Part shown: positions 16,956-24,129 of the stretch, in pieces
Position numbering within the stretch: position 1 is the stretch's first letter
How the letters are laid out: each line of letters opens with the position of its first letter
DNA from: Micavibrio sp.
Lineage (GTDB): Bacteria; Pseudomonadota; Alphaproteobacteria; Micavibrionales; Micavibrionaceae
Assembly (NCBI GenBank): GCA_021604545.1
Contig: BQJE01000008.1
Location: 1 to 38,104 of the forward strand
Length of the DNA stretch: 38,104 nucleotides
Reading direction: 5' to 3'
Translations under genes and position numbers: made by a program
The notes under the pieces: model-generated
Databases searched by the model: none
What the model was told of the DNA's origin: nothing
The model's input: only the letters and a program-made list of their open reading frames with translations

Positions 16956-18481
16956 GCGCAGAAGCCAAAATCACCGGAAGTCTTACAGTGCAAATACCCG
17001 AAGAGGCCAATCGCGGATTGCAATACGAAGAAAACCTTCTTTGGGAAAAGGAGCGTTGCGATCATCCCGGTGTTGATTTTCCGGAGCCGCAAAACACAGC
17101 ACTTCGCACCGGAACCGGAGCGCGCGGACCGATTGGGTTGCCGCAGGTTTCCGAGCCGCAAGCGCTTCGCCATTTCGTGAAGATGAGCACCTGGAATTAC
17201 TCGATCGATCACGGCTTGTTCCCGCTCGGCTCCTGCACGATGAAACACAATCCGCGACTGAACGAGAAGCTCGCGCGGCTTCCCGGCTTTGCGCAGATCC
17301 ATCCGATGCAGCCCGAAAGCACGGTGCAAGGCGCGCTGAAACTCATGTATGAGCTGCAAGACTGGCTGGCTGAGCTTACCGGTTTGCCGGGTGTTTGCCT
17401 TGCGCCGGCCGCCGGAGCGCATGGCGAGCTGGCCGGTGTGATGACGATTAAACGTGCGCATGAACAGCTTGGCAACAAGGGTCGCACCGTCATGCTCATT
17501 CCCGATTCTGCGCACGGCACCAATCCGGCGACGGCGGCGATGTGCGGCTACAGCGTCAAAACCATCTCCACAAAAGACACCGGACGATTGACGGTCAAAG
17601 CCTTTATGGAAGCGCTCGGCGATGGCAAGGACATTGCCGGTATGATGGTTACCAATCCCAATACCTGTGGACTTTTTGAATCCGAAATGCAGGAAATTGC
17701 CTACACGCTGAAAAAGGCCGGGGGGTATTTTTATTGCGACGGTGCGAATTTTAATGCGCTCGTCGGTAAAATCCGGCCCGGTGCATTTGGCGTTGATGTC
17801 ATGCATATCAATTTGCACAAAACCTTTTCAACGCCCCATGGCGGCGGCGGTCCGGGTTCGGGTCCGATTTGTACGACCGAAGAGCTTGCGCCGTATGTTC
17901 CGGTGCCGACGGTGGTCAAGGATGGCGAAACCTATGGTCTTGAATGGGAAGATACGCGGCCTGAAACACTGGGGCGGCTCAAAGGCTTTCAGGGCCAGTT
18001 CGGTATGCATGTTCGGGCGCTTGCCTATATGATGAGCCATGGCGCGGACGGCCTCAAACAAGTTGCCGAAGATGCGGTGCTCAGTGCGAATTATATTATG
18101 GCCCGCCTTTCCGATGATTTCCACGTGCCGTTTGAAGGGCCGTGCATGCATGAATGTTTGCTGTCGGATAAAAACCAAAAGGATGCAGGCGTCACCACGC
18201 TCGATTTTGCCAAGGCGCTTTGCGAAAATGGTTTCCATCCGATGACAGTGTATTTCCCGCTGGTGGTTTCGGGGGCGATGTTGATCGAGCCGACCGAAAC
18301 CGAAAGTAAGGAAGCAATTGATCGTTTCATATCCGTGATGAAAGATTTTGCGGCGGATGTTCGAAATGGCGACACGGAAAAATTCCACGACTTTCCTGAA
18401 TCGACACCGCGCAGAAGACTTGATGAAGTTAAGGCTGCGCGCAATCCGATTTTGCGCTGGGGCGCATTCTTCGATAAATAG
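16952..18481 (+). CDS. gcvPB: Glycine dehydrogenase (decarboxylating) subunit 2
   Basis: The catalytic half of the split P protein. I start it at ATG 16952, overlapping the gcvPA stop as ATGA, which gives 509 residues; an in-frame TTG at 16925 would run inside gcvPA and is unlikely. Motifs are FPLGSCTMKHNP, HPMQPE, LPDSAHGTNPA-type PDSAHGTNPATAAMCG, TNPNTCGLFE and the PLP site INLHKTFSTPHGGGGPG with the Schiff-base lysine K290. It binds PLP and glycine and works with GcvPA, GcvH and GcvT. Downstream lies a strong inverted repeat (18487-18564), then 570 bases of repeat remnants, so this ends the operon. Confidence 0.96.
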   Translation: MSAEAKITGSLTVQIPEEANRGLQYEENLLWEKERCDHPGVDFPEPQNTALRTGTGARGPIGLPQVSEPQALRHFVKMSTWNYSIDHGLFPLGSCTMKHNPRLNEKLARLPGFAQIHPMQPESTVQGALKLMYELQDWLAELTGLPGVCLAPAAGAHGELAGVMTIKRAHEQLGNKGRTVMLIPDSAHGTNPATAAMCGYSVKTISTKDTGRLTVKAFMEALGDGKDIAGMMVTNPNTCGLFESEMQEIAYTLKKAGGYFYCDGANFNALVGKIRPGAFGVDVMHINLHKTFSTPHGGGGPGSGPICTTEELAPYVPVPTVVKDGETYGLEWEDTRPETLGRLKGFQGQFGMHVRALAYMMSHGADGLKQVAEDAVLSANYIMARLSDDFHVPFEGPCMHECLLSDKNQKDAGVTTLDFAKALCENGFHPMTVYFPLVVSGAMLIEPTETESKEAIDRFISVMKDFAADVRNGDTEKFHDFPESTPRRRLDEVKAARNPILRWGAFFDK

Positions 18482-18486
18482 GCTGC

Positions 18487-18564
18487 AAACCAAACGTTTC
18501 TCCGCTTCCGGTTCTCATGTACCTCATGTACATTTGCGCTTCCGGTTCTCGAAACGTTTGGTTT
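18487..18564. repeat. Composite inverted/direct repeat after gcvPB
   Basis: AAACCAAACGTTTC (18487-18500) and GAAACGTTTGGTTT (18551-18564) are a perfect 14-bp inverted repeat. Inside them CGCTTCCGGTTCTC occurs twice in direct orientation (18503-18516 and 18537-18550), separated by 20 bases that contain ATGTAC twice, 9 bases apart. It begins only six bases after the gcvPB stop and could act as an mRNA 3'-end structure. No T-run follows, so it is not a standard intrinsic terminator. Confidence 0.85.
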
Positions 18565-18832
18565 TCGCCGTATTTCTCTTTGAATGCAGAAGAAATCGGA
18601 AACTTCTCTATAAGATTTTGTTTTCATTTCATTATTCGAGTTACCGAGTTTGTTCCTCATTTTTAGGAGGAGGGGGTGTGGCGAAGCAACGCAAAGCGTT
18701 GTTCGCATATTTAGAAGCAAACAAACCTGCGGTTTGCTTTGCGCCCTTCAGTTTGTTCGTGGTTTTTAAGGGGATAGGGGTTGCTATGTCCTTGATTTTG
18801 CATGATCCTGCCCGGAATTCTTTCAGTTCGTT

Positions 18833-18991
18833 CCGCCTTCGCTCCTGCGGAGCTACGGCGCGACAAGTGGTTATGTTTTTTAACCACAGATGAACACCCG
18901 CCTTCGCTGCTACGCAGCTTCGGACGGGCAGGCGGACACACACAGATAAGGAGCGTTGAAAATCTGTGTCCATCTGTGTTGATCCGTGGTT
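18833..18991. repeat. Dispersed-element remnant with nested inverted repeats
   Basis: This is the core of a 654-base stretch (18482-19135) with no credible gene. Outer arms AACCACAGATGAACAC (18882-18897) and GTGTTGATCCGTGGTT (18976-18991) match at 14 of 16 positions. Inside, ACACAGAT pairs with ATCTGTGT, and a GC-rich hairpin centres on GCTGCTACGCAGC. A related GC-rich module CCGCCTTCGCT (18833-) occurs again at 18898, so two copies sit in tandem. Upstream, AACGCAAAGCGTT near 18689 is another perfect short dyad. Such AACCAC...GTGGTT elements occur dispersed in many bacterial genomes. No transposase is present. Confidence 0.7.
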
Positions 18992-19135
18992 CTTTTGCCT
19001 TGGTTTCCATGCCGACATTATAGGAAATATATCCTAGCTTGTCAAGGTTTAAACGCAACGCACGCTACGAACGCAACGATGACACGGATAAAAAAATATT
19101 GTCTTTCCAGTGAAAGCGGGAATCTTTTATAGAAT

Positions 19136-19927
19136 CTATCTCTTCTTAGTGAATTTCTTAAAGATACTTACTGTTTGTGTTTCTATATCTGATAATTCTT
19201 GTTCTTTACCGAGGGAAAATTTTTGGTTAAAAATTTTTGATGTTTGGGTTAAACAAAAAATTCCGTAGGTCAATGTGATGGGTCTTAAAGTGTAGTCTTC
19301 AATGAAGCTTAGCTCATCACCAGTTATTTTCACGAACTGGGAAATTCCTGCAGGGCTCCAGTGCTGCCATTTCGAAAATCTATCATAGACGCTGTATACG
19401 TCATTCCAATAGTCAGCCTCTTTCGAAAGTTCTTTTACAAATTTTTTCATAGGGATTTTGTGAGTCCCATAATCATCATATTTAGGCTCTCGTTTTTTTT
19501 GTTTAATATCCTTTTTTGCTCTTTTCTTTAACAGGTGCTGTAATTTATTGACCCTTTGTCTTATGTGGACTTTTTGTTTCTCACTTACAGGAAAGTTACC
19601 GCTTTCCTTGTCTTCTAACATTTTCAGATCTTCAATATCCCCCTGTTCCATCCAGCGAGATACAAACTTAGAATCATCTTCTGCATGAGAAAGTATAGCC
19701 ATACCTTCAATCATGCATCTGCATATGAGCTCTAAGTCATGACTTTTGTTTAACTCAAGAAGATTTATTAGGTGGTATCTCTGTTTGTAGTAAAAAGAGG
19801 CCGTCATATAAGAGAACAAATTATCTCTCTTAAAGTTTATATTGTTGGAAGAGTGAAATAAGTTTATGAGTGTTTCAGCAAGTTGGTTGATTTCTTTTTC
19901 AGCTTGCTTATCCATTCTATCTTCCAT
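19136..19927 (-). CDS. Hypothetical protein, DUF5677-like
   Basis: A soluble, mostly helical and charged 263-residue protein. It has a middle region CRCMIEGMAILSHA around residues 70-85 and a later DRFSKWQHWSPAGI around 183-196. This resembles DUF5677, whose members carry an R-x-x-(x)E segment and a later S-x-x-x-H-x-(S/T) segment. The family function is unknown; several members lie near defence or accessory genes. A basic stretch (KKRAKKDIKQKKREPK) lies near residues 133-150. The gene is A/T-rich and flanked on both sides by repeat-like hairpins, so horizontal acquisition is plausible. ATG at 19927 is used; a second ATG follows four codons later. Confidence 0.65.
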   Translation of the reverse strand: MEDRMDKQAEKEINQLAETLINLFHSSNNINFKRDNLFSYMTASFYYKQRYHLINLLELNKSHDLELICRCMIEGMAILSHAEDDSKFVSRWMEQGDIEDLKMLEDKESGNFPVSEKQKVHIRQRVNKLQHLLKKRAKKDIKQKKREPKYDDYGTHKIPMKKFVKELSKEADYWNDVYSVYDRFSKWQHWSPAGISQFVKITGDELSFIEDYTLRPITLTYGIFCLTQTSKIFNQKFSLGKEQELSDIETQTVSIFKKFTKKR

Positions 19928-19950
19928 ATTTAGCGTTGTGGTCGCTATAG

Positions 19951-19970
19951 ATCCCGGCCTGCGCCGGGAT
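19951..19970. repeat. Short perfect palindromic repeat (REP/RPE-like)
   Basis: ATCCCGGC, loop CTGC, GCCGGGAT: a perfect 8-bp hairpin followed by GACGGG. The ATCCCG...CGGGATGACG signature is shared with the element at 24171-24300 and a degraded copy near 19108-19125 (CCAGTGAAAGCGGGAATC). It lies between two minus-strand genes and lacks a T-run. Confidence 0.7.
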
Positions 19971-19987
19971 GACGGGAAGAGGTGGTT

Positions 19988-20119
19988 TTATTTTGGACCG
20001 TTAAGAAAATCGAGCCCAATACCCAGCTTGGTGGCGCGCATCGGTGTTGTGGCGATACGCTGATTATAGGGATCATCGCCGACGACTTCTCTAAATATGC
20101 TTTGTAGTAATTCACCCAT
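19988..20119 (-). CDS. Small ORF (43 aa) downstream of the CNB gene
   Basis: A 43-codon frame that starts nine bases after the stop of the CNB gene on the same strand. The product begins MGELLQSIFREVVGDDPYN and ends GIGLDFLNGPK; it mixes an amphipathic helix (ELLQSIFREVV) with a short basic stretch. I know no family for it. The upstream GGGTAAG contains the CNB stop and may serve as ribosome-binding site. The tight spacing and the coherent amino acid composition make it a better candidate than chance, but length limits certainty. Confidence 0.5.
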   Translation of the reverse strand: MGELLQSIFREVVGDDPYNQRIATTPMRATKLGIGLDFLNGPK

Positions 20120-20128
20120 AGACTTATC

Positions 20129-20710
20129 TTACCCGCCCTTTTGATAGCGGTCGAGGACTTTTTGCAGATCATCGAGCAGCGGTGTGACTTCGTCGCGGAA
20201 GCCATCGCGCTTGCTTTCATCGATGCCGAGATCAACGCGGTCGACAATGCCGGTCACGCGGTCCTGAAATTGCGCGAGGTTCTTGTAATGATGAATTTGT
20301 CCTTCGGTGGCTTCGCGCAGGCGCGTGACCAGTAAATCAATCAAAGCGCGAATGGCTTTGTCATGAATGCTGTCAATTTTGCCTTTAATTTCATCACGGG
20401 AAATAACGGTGGTGGAAACATCATCCAGTGCGCGAACGGTGGCGGTGCGCGGGCCTTCCTCGATCAGCGCCATTTCACCAAAAATATCGCCGGGGCCAAG
20501 CTCTGTTACTTTGAGCTCAACGCCATCTTCCATGATGCTGATCTCGACATGGCCTTCTTCTATATAATAAGCGCGGAAAGCCTGGTCGCCCTGGTTGATA
20601 ATGGTTTTGCCTTTGAGGAAGAGCTCGCGGTTGAGGACTCGCAGGCGCTCACCATCTTGGCGGTTGCTTCGCGGATCAAGTGCGTTTGTTTGTTCTTCTT
20701 TAGAACTCAA
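20129..20710 (-). CDS. Cyclic-nucleotide-binding domain protein (193 aa)
   Basis: A CNB domain fills the middle: LFLKGKTIINQGDQAFRAYYI, then GPGDIFGEMALIEEGPRTATV, where FGEMA (residues 77-81) is followed by the phosphate-binding Arg in PRTA (87-90). Unlike the CNB protein at 13709, this one could bind cAMP or cGMP. A C-terminal helical region without a DNA-binding domain follows, so it is probably a sensor or docking protein rather than a transcription factor. No ATG fits; TTG 20710 follows GGGGAGAAGG and is my choice. A further upstream TTG (20743) would place a perfect TATAAT (20732-20737, minus strand) inside the coding sequence, where it looks more like a promoter -10. Confidence 0.83.
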   Translation of the reverse strand: MSSKEEQTNALDPRSNRQDGERLRVLNRELFLKGKTIINQGDQAFRAYYIEEGHVEISIMEDGVELKVTELGPGDIFGEMALIEEGPRTATVRALDDVSTTVISRDEIKGKIDSIHDKAIRALIDLLVTRLREATEGQIHHYKNLAQFQDRVTGIVDRVDLGIDESKRDGFRDEVTPLLDDLQKVLDRYQKGG

Positions 20711-20731
20711 TTTCCTTCTCCCCTGCCGTAT

Positions 20732-20737
20732 ATTATA
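20732..20737 (-). promoter_or_regulatory. Probable -10 element of the CNB gene
   Basis: Minus-strand TATAAT, 21 bases before the chosen TTG start at 20710. No good -35 at 16-18 bases (TGATCT at 17). Its position decides against the longer start at 20743. Confidence 0.4.
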
Positions 20738-20914
20738 CCCCAAATCTGGTTAAAAGATCATATATAAAGGTAGGAATAATTTTTCTGGCCTTTTGCGTTC
20801 TTCTGGTGTAAAACTCCCTCTATTCCCTAACAATATGGTTCTTTTCGCGCAATATGCGTTTACGGACCCTTGTTCGGAGAACGGGCGTTTATAAGAGCTA
20901 AGGAATTGAAAGAC

Positions 20915-21112
20915 ATGGCAAAAACAGGACCAGCAGAGTATATCCGTCAGGTACGCTCGGAAATGAAAAAAGTGACCTGGCCGACGCGCAAGGAAACCAC
21001 GGTGAGCGTGATTGCGGTGTTCATTATGGTGACGTTTGCGTCGATATTTTTATATTTTGCGGATCAGGTTATTGCAATGTTGGTGCGCTTAATCATGGGT
21101 TTTGAGGTTTAA
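20915..21112 (+). CDS. secE: Preprotein translocase subunit SecE
   Basis: A 65-residue single-span SecE of the short bacterial type. VRSEMKKVTWPTRKET is the conserved cytoplasmic amphipathic helix and hinge, followed by one membrane helix (VSVIAVFIMVTFASIFLYF). SecE clamps SecY in the translocon. I use ATG 20915, preceded by AAGGAA, not the upstream in-frame codon at 20870. It is the first gene of the block running to tuf. Upstream, 20744-20914 contains a hairpin with GTTC/GAAC around GGA (about 20867-20885), but no clear promoter. In most relatives tRNA-Trp would lie just upstream; here it is 18 kb away. Confidence 0.95.
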   Translation: MAKTGPAEYIRQVRSEMKKVTWPTRKETTVSVIAVFIMVTFASIFLYFADQVIAMLVRLIMGFEV

Positions 21113-21140
21113 AATAATGGAAACAGCAAAGGAAAAGACA

Positions 21141-21674
21141 ATGTCGTTGCGCTGGTATGTATTGCACGTTTATTCAGGTTTCGAAACCAAAGTGTCCGAA
21201 GCCATTCAGGATAAGGCCAAAAAGCTGGGCCTTGAGGAGTATGTTGGTGAAATTCTGGTGCCGACCGAAGAAGTGGTGCAGGTCAAACGCGGTCAACGCG
21301 TAAACACCGAACGTAAGTTCTTCCCGGGCTATGTGCTGGCGAAACTCGATATGAATGACGATGTCTGGCATTTGATCAAAGATACGCCAAAGGTCAGTGG
21401 ATTTCTTGGGGCCGGCGGCAACAAGCCGGTGCCGATTTCCGAAGCCGAAGCACAGCGTATCCTGCAACAGGTGCAGGAAGGCATTGAGCGTCCGCGTCCG
21501 TCCGTGATTTACGATATCGGCGAAGAAGTTAAAGTTAATGACGGTCCGTTTGCTTCGTTTAACGGTACGGTCGAGGAAATCGATGAGGAAAAAGGTCGTC
21601 TCAAGGTTTCCGTGTCGATTTTTGGCCGCTCTACGCCAGTGGAGCTGGAATACGGACAGGTTGAAAAAGCTTAA
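21141..21674 (+). CDS. nusG: Transcription termination/antitermination factor NusG
   Basis: NusG binds the RNA polymerase clamp and couples it to Rho or the ribosome. The NGN domain begins RWYVLHVYSGFE and includes RKFFPGYVLAKL; FLG.GGNKPVPIS follows, and the C-terminal KOW domain has EEVKVNDGPFASFNGTVEEI with IFGRSTPVELEY. I start at ATG 21141 (177 residues), which has AAAGGA 7 bases upstream and fits family length. ATG 21117 (185 residues) with GAGGT upstream is an alternative. The secE stop lies at 21110-21112, so the two genes are almost contiguous. Confidence 0.96.
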   Translation: MSLRWYVLHVYSGFETKVSEAIQDKAKKLGLEEYVGEILVPTEEVVQVKRGQRVNTERKFFPGYVLAKLDMNDDVWHLIKDTPKVSGFLGAGGNKPVPISEAEAQRILQQVQEGIERPRPSVIYDIGEEVKVNDGPFASFNGTVEEIDEEKGRLKVSVSIFGRSTPVELEYGQVEKA

Positions 21675-21677
21675 TCA

Positions 21678-21707
21678 TTGACATAATTGTTATTGCTGTG
21701 CTAGGGT
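21678..21707 (+). promoter_or_regulatory. Putative promoter before the 220-codon ORF
   Basis: TTGACA (21678-21683), perfect -35, then 17-18 bases and CTAGGG/TAGGGT (21701-21707), a poor -10. It begins three bases after the nusG stop and would drive the orphan ORF at 21739. Confidence 0.45.
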
Positions 21708-21738
21708 TTGCTTTTTTATATGACCCGAGGAGTAACTT

Positions 21739-22401
21739 ATGGCCGATGATGAAATCGAAATGCGCTTACGAGAGCGGTTAAATAAAAACGCCGCCGAGTC
21801 ACAGCGTGAAGCCGCCGAGAGAGCTGAGCAGGATAAAATATGGCGCGATGTTATTCCAAAACTTAATGAAATTGAATGGCCGTTGCTCAGGGAACTGAAA
21901 GGTAGATTTCAGCCTTATTTAGATAGATATGGATTAGAATGTTCAGTACTTAAGAGAAAAGATATTCCCAGAGCAACGGCAGCACAAAATTTAAGAGAAT
22001 TATGGCAAGATACTAAGCATAAAAAGAAATATGATTTTAGCAATGATGCTTATACTTTTTGGTGTTTCATGGATAAACCGGAGCTGGTTTTTTATCACGG
22101 CAATACAGGTAAAAGAACCTGTGTTTTTGCGATGTCTCCTTGGAGTCGCTATTCAGATATTCCAGAAAATCCAGACCTGAGCAGTATCTCATATAGTAGT
22201 TATGTGGAAAGTTTAGAAAAAGTAAGAAAGGAAGGCTTTGAAGATTCTTACTACCAGTTAGGAAAGCGTTGGGGGGAAAGGCATAGGCCTAATTCAGAGT
22301 TTATGAATCAAGATCAGGCGCTTGAATATCTAAAAGAGCGCCTTGTTGATTATCTTGAGTATAAGAAAAGTAAAAGCTTTCCGGGGCTTTCTTTAGGCTA
22401 A
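21739..22401 (+). CDS. Orphan ORF (220 aa) between nusG and rplK
   Basis: I do not recognise this protein. It starts at ATG 21739 with GAGGAG 7 bases upstream. Residues 1-40 are highly charged and likely coiled coil (RLRERLNKNAAESQREAAER). The rest is rich in Trp, Tyr and Phe (IEWPLLREL, YTFWCFMDKPELVFYHG, FAMSPWSRYSDIP) with no membrane segment or catalytic signature. Codon use is more A/T-rich than in nusG and rplK. nusG and rplK are normally adjacent, so this is an insertion into a conserved junction, bracketed by a -35-like TTGACA before it and the rplK promoter just after it. A cytoplasmic soluble protein is all I can infer. Confidence 0.8.
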   Translation: MADDEIEMRLRERLNKNAAESQREAAERAEQDKIWRDVIPKLNEIEWPLLRELKGRFQPYLDRYGLECSVLKRKDIPRATAAQNLRELWQDTKHKKKYDFSNDAYTFWCFMDKPELVFYHGNTGKRTCVFAMSPWSRYSDIPENPDLSSISYSSYVESLEKVRKEGFEDSYYQLGKRWGERHRPNSEFMNQDQALEYLKERLVDYLEYKKSKSFPGLSLG

Positions 22402-22407
22402 AAAAAC

Positions 22408-22434
22408 TTGACGAATACTGCGGGATTGTATAGT
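22408..22434 (+). promoter_or_regulatory. Probable rplK promoter
   Basis: TTGACG (22408-22413) followed by TATAGT (22429-22434) at 15 bases, or TAGTTT at 17. The TATAG-TTTCCGCGC context matches the -10 region before rpsL (TATAGTCCGC). It lies six bases after the stop of the 220-codon ORF, so rplKA need not depend on upstream transcription. Confidence 0.6.
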
Positions 22435-22448
22435 TTCCGCGCAGATAT

Positions 22449-22475
22449 GTGGGAGGCTAGCCGTAGCCGGACCAC
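22449..22475 (+). promoter_or_regulatory. L1-type autoregulatory operator in the rplK leader
   Basis: GTGGGAGG (22449-22456) and CGGACCAC (22468-22475) frame a short hairpin (GGCTA/TAGCC around GCCG). The outer GTGG/CCAC stem with GAGG and CGGA around an asymmetric inner loop is the known L1-binding pattern that mimics its 23S rRNA site. L1 binding represses translation of rplK-rplA. It lies 24 bases before the rplK ATG. Confidence 0.7.
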
Positions 22476-22499
22476 AAACTCTGAAACAGGAGAAAGAAA

Positions 22500-22928
22500 A
22501 TGGCAAAGAAGATCTCGGGTTATATTAACCTGACTATTCCCGGCGGCGCAGCGAACCCCGCTCCACCAGTCGGCCCGGCGCTTGGACAGCACGGCGTCAA
22601 TATCATGGAATTCTGTAAGGCGTTTAACGCCAAAACCGATGACCAAAAGGGCATTCCAATCCCTGTGGTGATTACGGTTTATGCGGATCGGTCGTTTGAT
22701 TTTATTACCAAAACGCCACCGGCGAGCTATTACATCAAGAAAGCAGCCAAGCTGAAGAAGGGCTCCGGTACGCCGAGCCGCGAAACAATTGGCCATATCA
22801 AGAAGTCGCAGGTCAAAGAGATTGCCGAAGCGAAGATGGTTGATCTTAACGCCAATGACATTGATGCAGCGATGAAAATTATTGAAGGCACCGCACGCTC
22901 TATGGGCGTCGAAGTGTTGGAGGGCTAG
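22500..22928 (+). CDS. rplK: 50S ribosomal protein L11
   Basis: A 142-residue L11 protein, normal length. The N-terminal [37 protein letters not shown] is diagnostic, and the RNA-binding C-terminal domain includes [17 protein letters not shown] and [11 protein letters not shown]11 binds the GTPase-associated centre of 23S rRNA. A CAGGAG site precedes the ATG. It has its own promoter and L1 operator, and the rplA ATG follows four bases after its stop. Confidence 0.97.
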   Translation: MAKKISGYINLTIPGGAANPAPPVGPALGQHGVNIMEFCKAFNAKTDDQKGIPIPVVITVYADRSFDFITKTPPASYYIKKAAKLKKGSGTPSRETIGHIKKSQVKEIAEAKMVDLNANDIDAAMKIIEGTARSMGVEVLEG

Positions 22929-22932
22929 GATC

Positions 22933-23631
22933 ATGACAAAACAAAGCAAAAACATGAAAGCTGCAACCGAAAAGCTGGATCGCAACAAGTTCTATGGACT
23001 TGATGAGGCAGTTAAGATTTTGAAAGACGCTGCCAAGGCACGCAAATTCGATGAAACTTTCGAAATTGCGATGAATCTGGGTATTGATCCGGTTCATGCA
23101 GACCAACAAGTGCGTGGCATGATTTCTTTGCCTCATGGTACAGGCGCGAGCGTAAAAGTCGCTGTGTTTGCCAAGGATGCCAAAGCCAAGGAAGCCAAAG
23201 ATGCGGGCGCTGATATTGTTGGCGCTGAAGATCTGGCCGAACAAATCAAGGCCGGTAACATGGATTTCGATCGCTGTATTGCCACGCCGGATATGATGGC
23301 GCTGGTTGGGCAGCTTGGTAAGGTTCTGGGTCCTAAGGGCCTGATGCCGAACCCGAAATTGGGAACTGTTACGCCAGATGTGGCCAAAGCGGTGAAGGAT
23401 GCCAAAGGCGGAGCGATTGAGTTCCGCGCCGAAAAAGCCGGGATTATCCATGCCGGTGTTGGTAAGGCTTCTTTTAATGAGAAAGATCTGGCCGAGAATA
23501 TCCGTGCGTTTTATGAAGCGATTCAAAAAGCGCGGCCAACAGGCGCCAAAGGCACTTATATCAAGAAGGTTTCTCTGACCTCGACGATGGGGCCGGGAAT
23601 CAAGATTGATATGGAGAGCTTGGCGGCTTAG
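22933..23631 (+). CDS. rplA: 50S ribosomal protein L1
   Basis: A 232-residue L1 protein. I start at ATG 22933, just after the rplK stop, with GGAGG within the last rplK codons; an in-frame start at 22882 would lie inside rpl[48 protein letters not shown] and [19 protein letters not shown] are family motifs. L1 forms the ribosomal stalk at the E site and represses its own operon by binding the leader upstream of rplK. It is followed by the 102-codon repeat ORF instead of directly by the rplJ leader. Confidence 0.97.
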   Translation: MTKQSKNMKAATEKLDRNKFYGLDEAVKILKDAAKARKFDETFEIAMNLGIDPVHADQQVRGMISLPHGTGASVKVAVFAKDAKAKEAKDAGADIVGAEDLAEQIKAGNMDFDRCIATPDMMALVGQLGKVLGPKGLMPNPKLGTVTPDVAKAVKDAKGGAIEFRAEKAGIIHAGVGKASFNEKDLAENIRAFYEAIQKARPTGAKGTYIKKVSLTSTMGPGIKIDMESLAA

Positions 23632-23669
23632 GGGTTCTTTAACGCGAAGACACGAAGGAGTAACTTGAA

Positions 23670-23978
23670 ATGCTAGAATTAAAAAAAGAGCACAGCATAT
23701 CCACAGACCATGGGGAACCTTCAAACCCTCAAGAAGCTTTCAAAGATATTGAAATACAATTTAATGCTTTGACTGAGACGCAACGTAATTTTTTGGCTGA
23801 GATACAGATTCGTTCTTTGAGGGAGGCAGACCTTAATTCTTTGAGTGAGGCAGACCTTAATTCTTTGGCTAAGATGCAGCTTAATTCTTTGAGTGAGGCA
23901 GACCTTAATTTTCTGTTGGTTGGCTGTAATATTGCCGAAGCAGAGTCAGGGGGGAAACCTGACGTACCTTCACAGTAA
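23670..23978 (+). CDS. Orphan ORF (102 aa) with six 8-residue repeats, between rplA and rplJ
   Basis: I know no family for this protein. ATG 23670 follows AAGGAGTAACTTGAA, a strong site. Residues about 34-81 form six units of eight: ALTETQRN, FLAEIQIR, SLREADLN, SLSEADLN, SLAKMQLN, SLSEADLN, then FLLVGCN. The DNA shows near-exact 24-base tandem units at 23814-23909; units 2 and 4 are identical, so expansion was recent. The repeats are amphipathic with Leu at fixed positions, so a helical or solenoid-like stack is possible. The head and tail are polar. A fragment AACGCGAAGACACGAAGG just upstream resembles a dispersed repeat. A promoter-like TTGACG lies right after its stop. Confidence 0.7.
   Translation: MLELKKEHSISTDHGEPSNPQEAFKDIEIQFNALTETQRNFLAEIQIRSLREADLNSLSEADLNSLAKMQLNSLSEADLNFLLVGCNIAEAESGGKPDVPSQ
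23814..23909 (+). repeat. Four 24-base tandem coding repeats
   Basis: Units start at 23814, 23838, 23862 and 23886, each beginning TCTTTG and ending TTAAT. Units 2 and 4 are identical; unit 1 differs from them by one base and unit 3 is more diverged. They encode the core of the 102-residue ORF; a diverged unit precedes at 23790. Confidence 0.9.
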
Positions 23979-23985
23979 AAATTGC

Positions 23986-24014
23986 TTGACGGCACTGGGG
24001 TTTTGGCCTAGAAA
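23986..24014 (+). promoter_or_regulatory. Putative rplJ promoter
   Basis: TTGACG (23986-23991), 17 bases, TAGAAA (24009-24014). The -35 equals that of rplK; the -10 is weak and sits inside the dyad GGCC-TAGAAA-GGCC. It starts eight bases after the stop of the 102-codon ORF and precedes a 310-base leader. Confidence 0.5.
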
Positions 24015-24034
24015 GGCCGCAATATTGAATATCT

Positions 24035-24128
24035 GTCCGAGACTACAGGGGCCAGAAGAGGCTTAATAAACCTGTATAGATAGAAAAAGAGGCGCCCGAT
24101 TAAGGAGGGCGTAGCTTTTATCTCGGAC
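24035..24128 (+). ncRNA. L10-type ribosomal protein leader RNA
   Basis: The first part of the 347-base gap before rplJ folds well on paper. GTCCGAGA (24035-24042) pairs perfectly with TCTCGGAC (24121-24128) as an outer stem. Inside, TACAGG (24044-24049) pairs with CCTGTA (24071-24076), and GCCC/GGGC forms a second arm near 24094-24110. A two-armed leader in this position is where L10(L12)4 binds in other bacteria to repress rplJL. Assignment is by position and stems, not by covariance. Confidence 0.6.
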
Positions 24129-24129
24129 G

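Noticed and set aside
15801-18493. Long minus-strand frames of 200-400 codons opposite gcvPA/gcvPB
   Set aside because: They are rich in His, Arg and Cys in the way antisense frames of G/C-rich third-codon genes are; the plus-strand genes are certain.
18348-19058. Overlapping frames on both strands after gcvPB
   Set aside because: They run through palindromic repeats, lack start signals and have low-quality composition.
20744-20914. Second copy of the tRNA-Trp 3' end as an attachment site before secE
   Set aside because: No stretch resembling GGTTCAAGTCC or the acceptor end occurs there.
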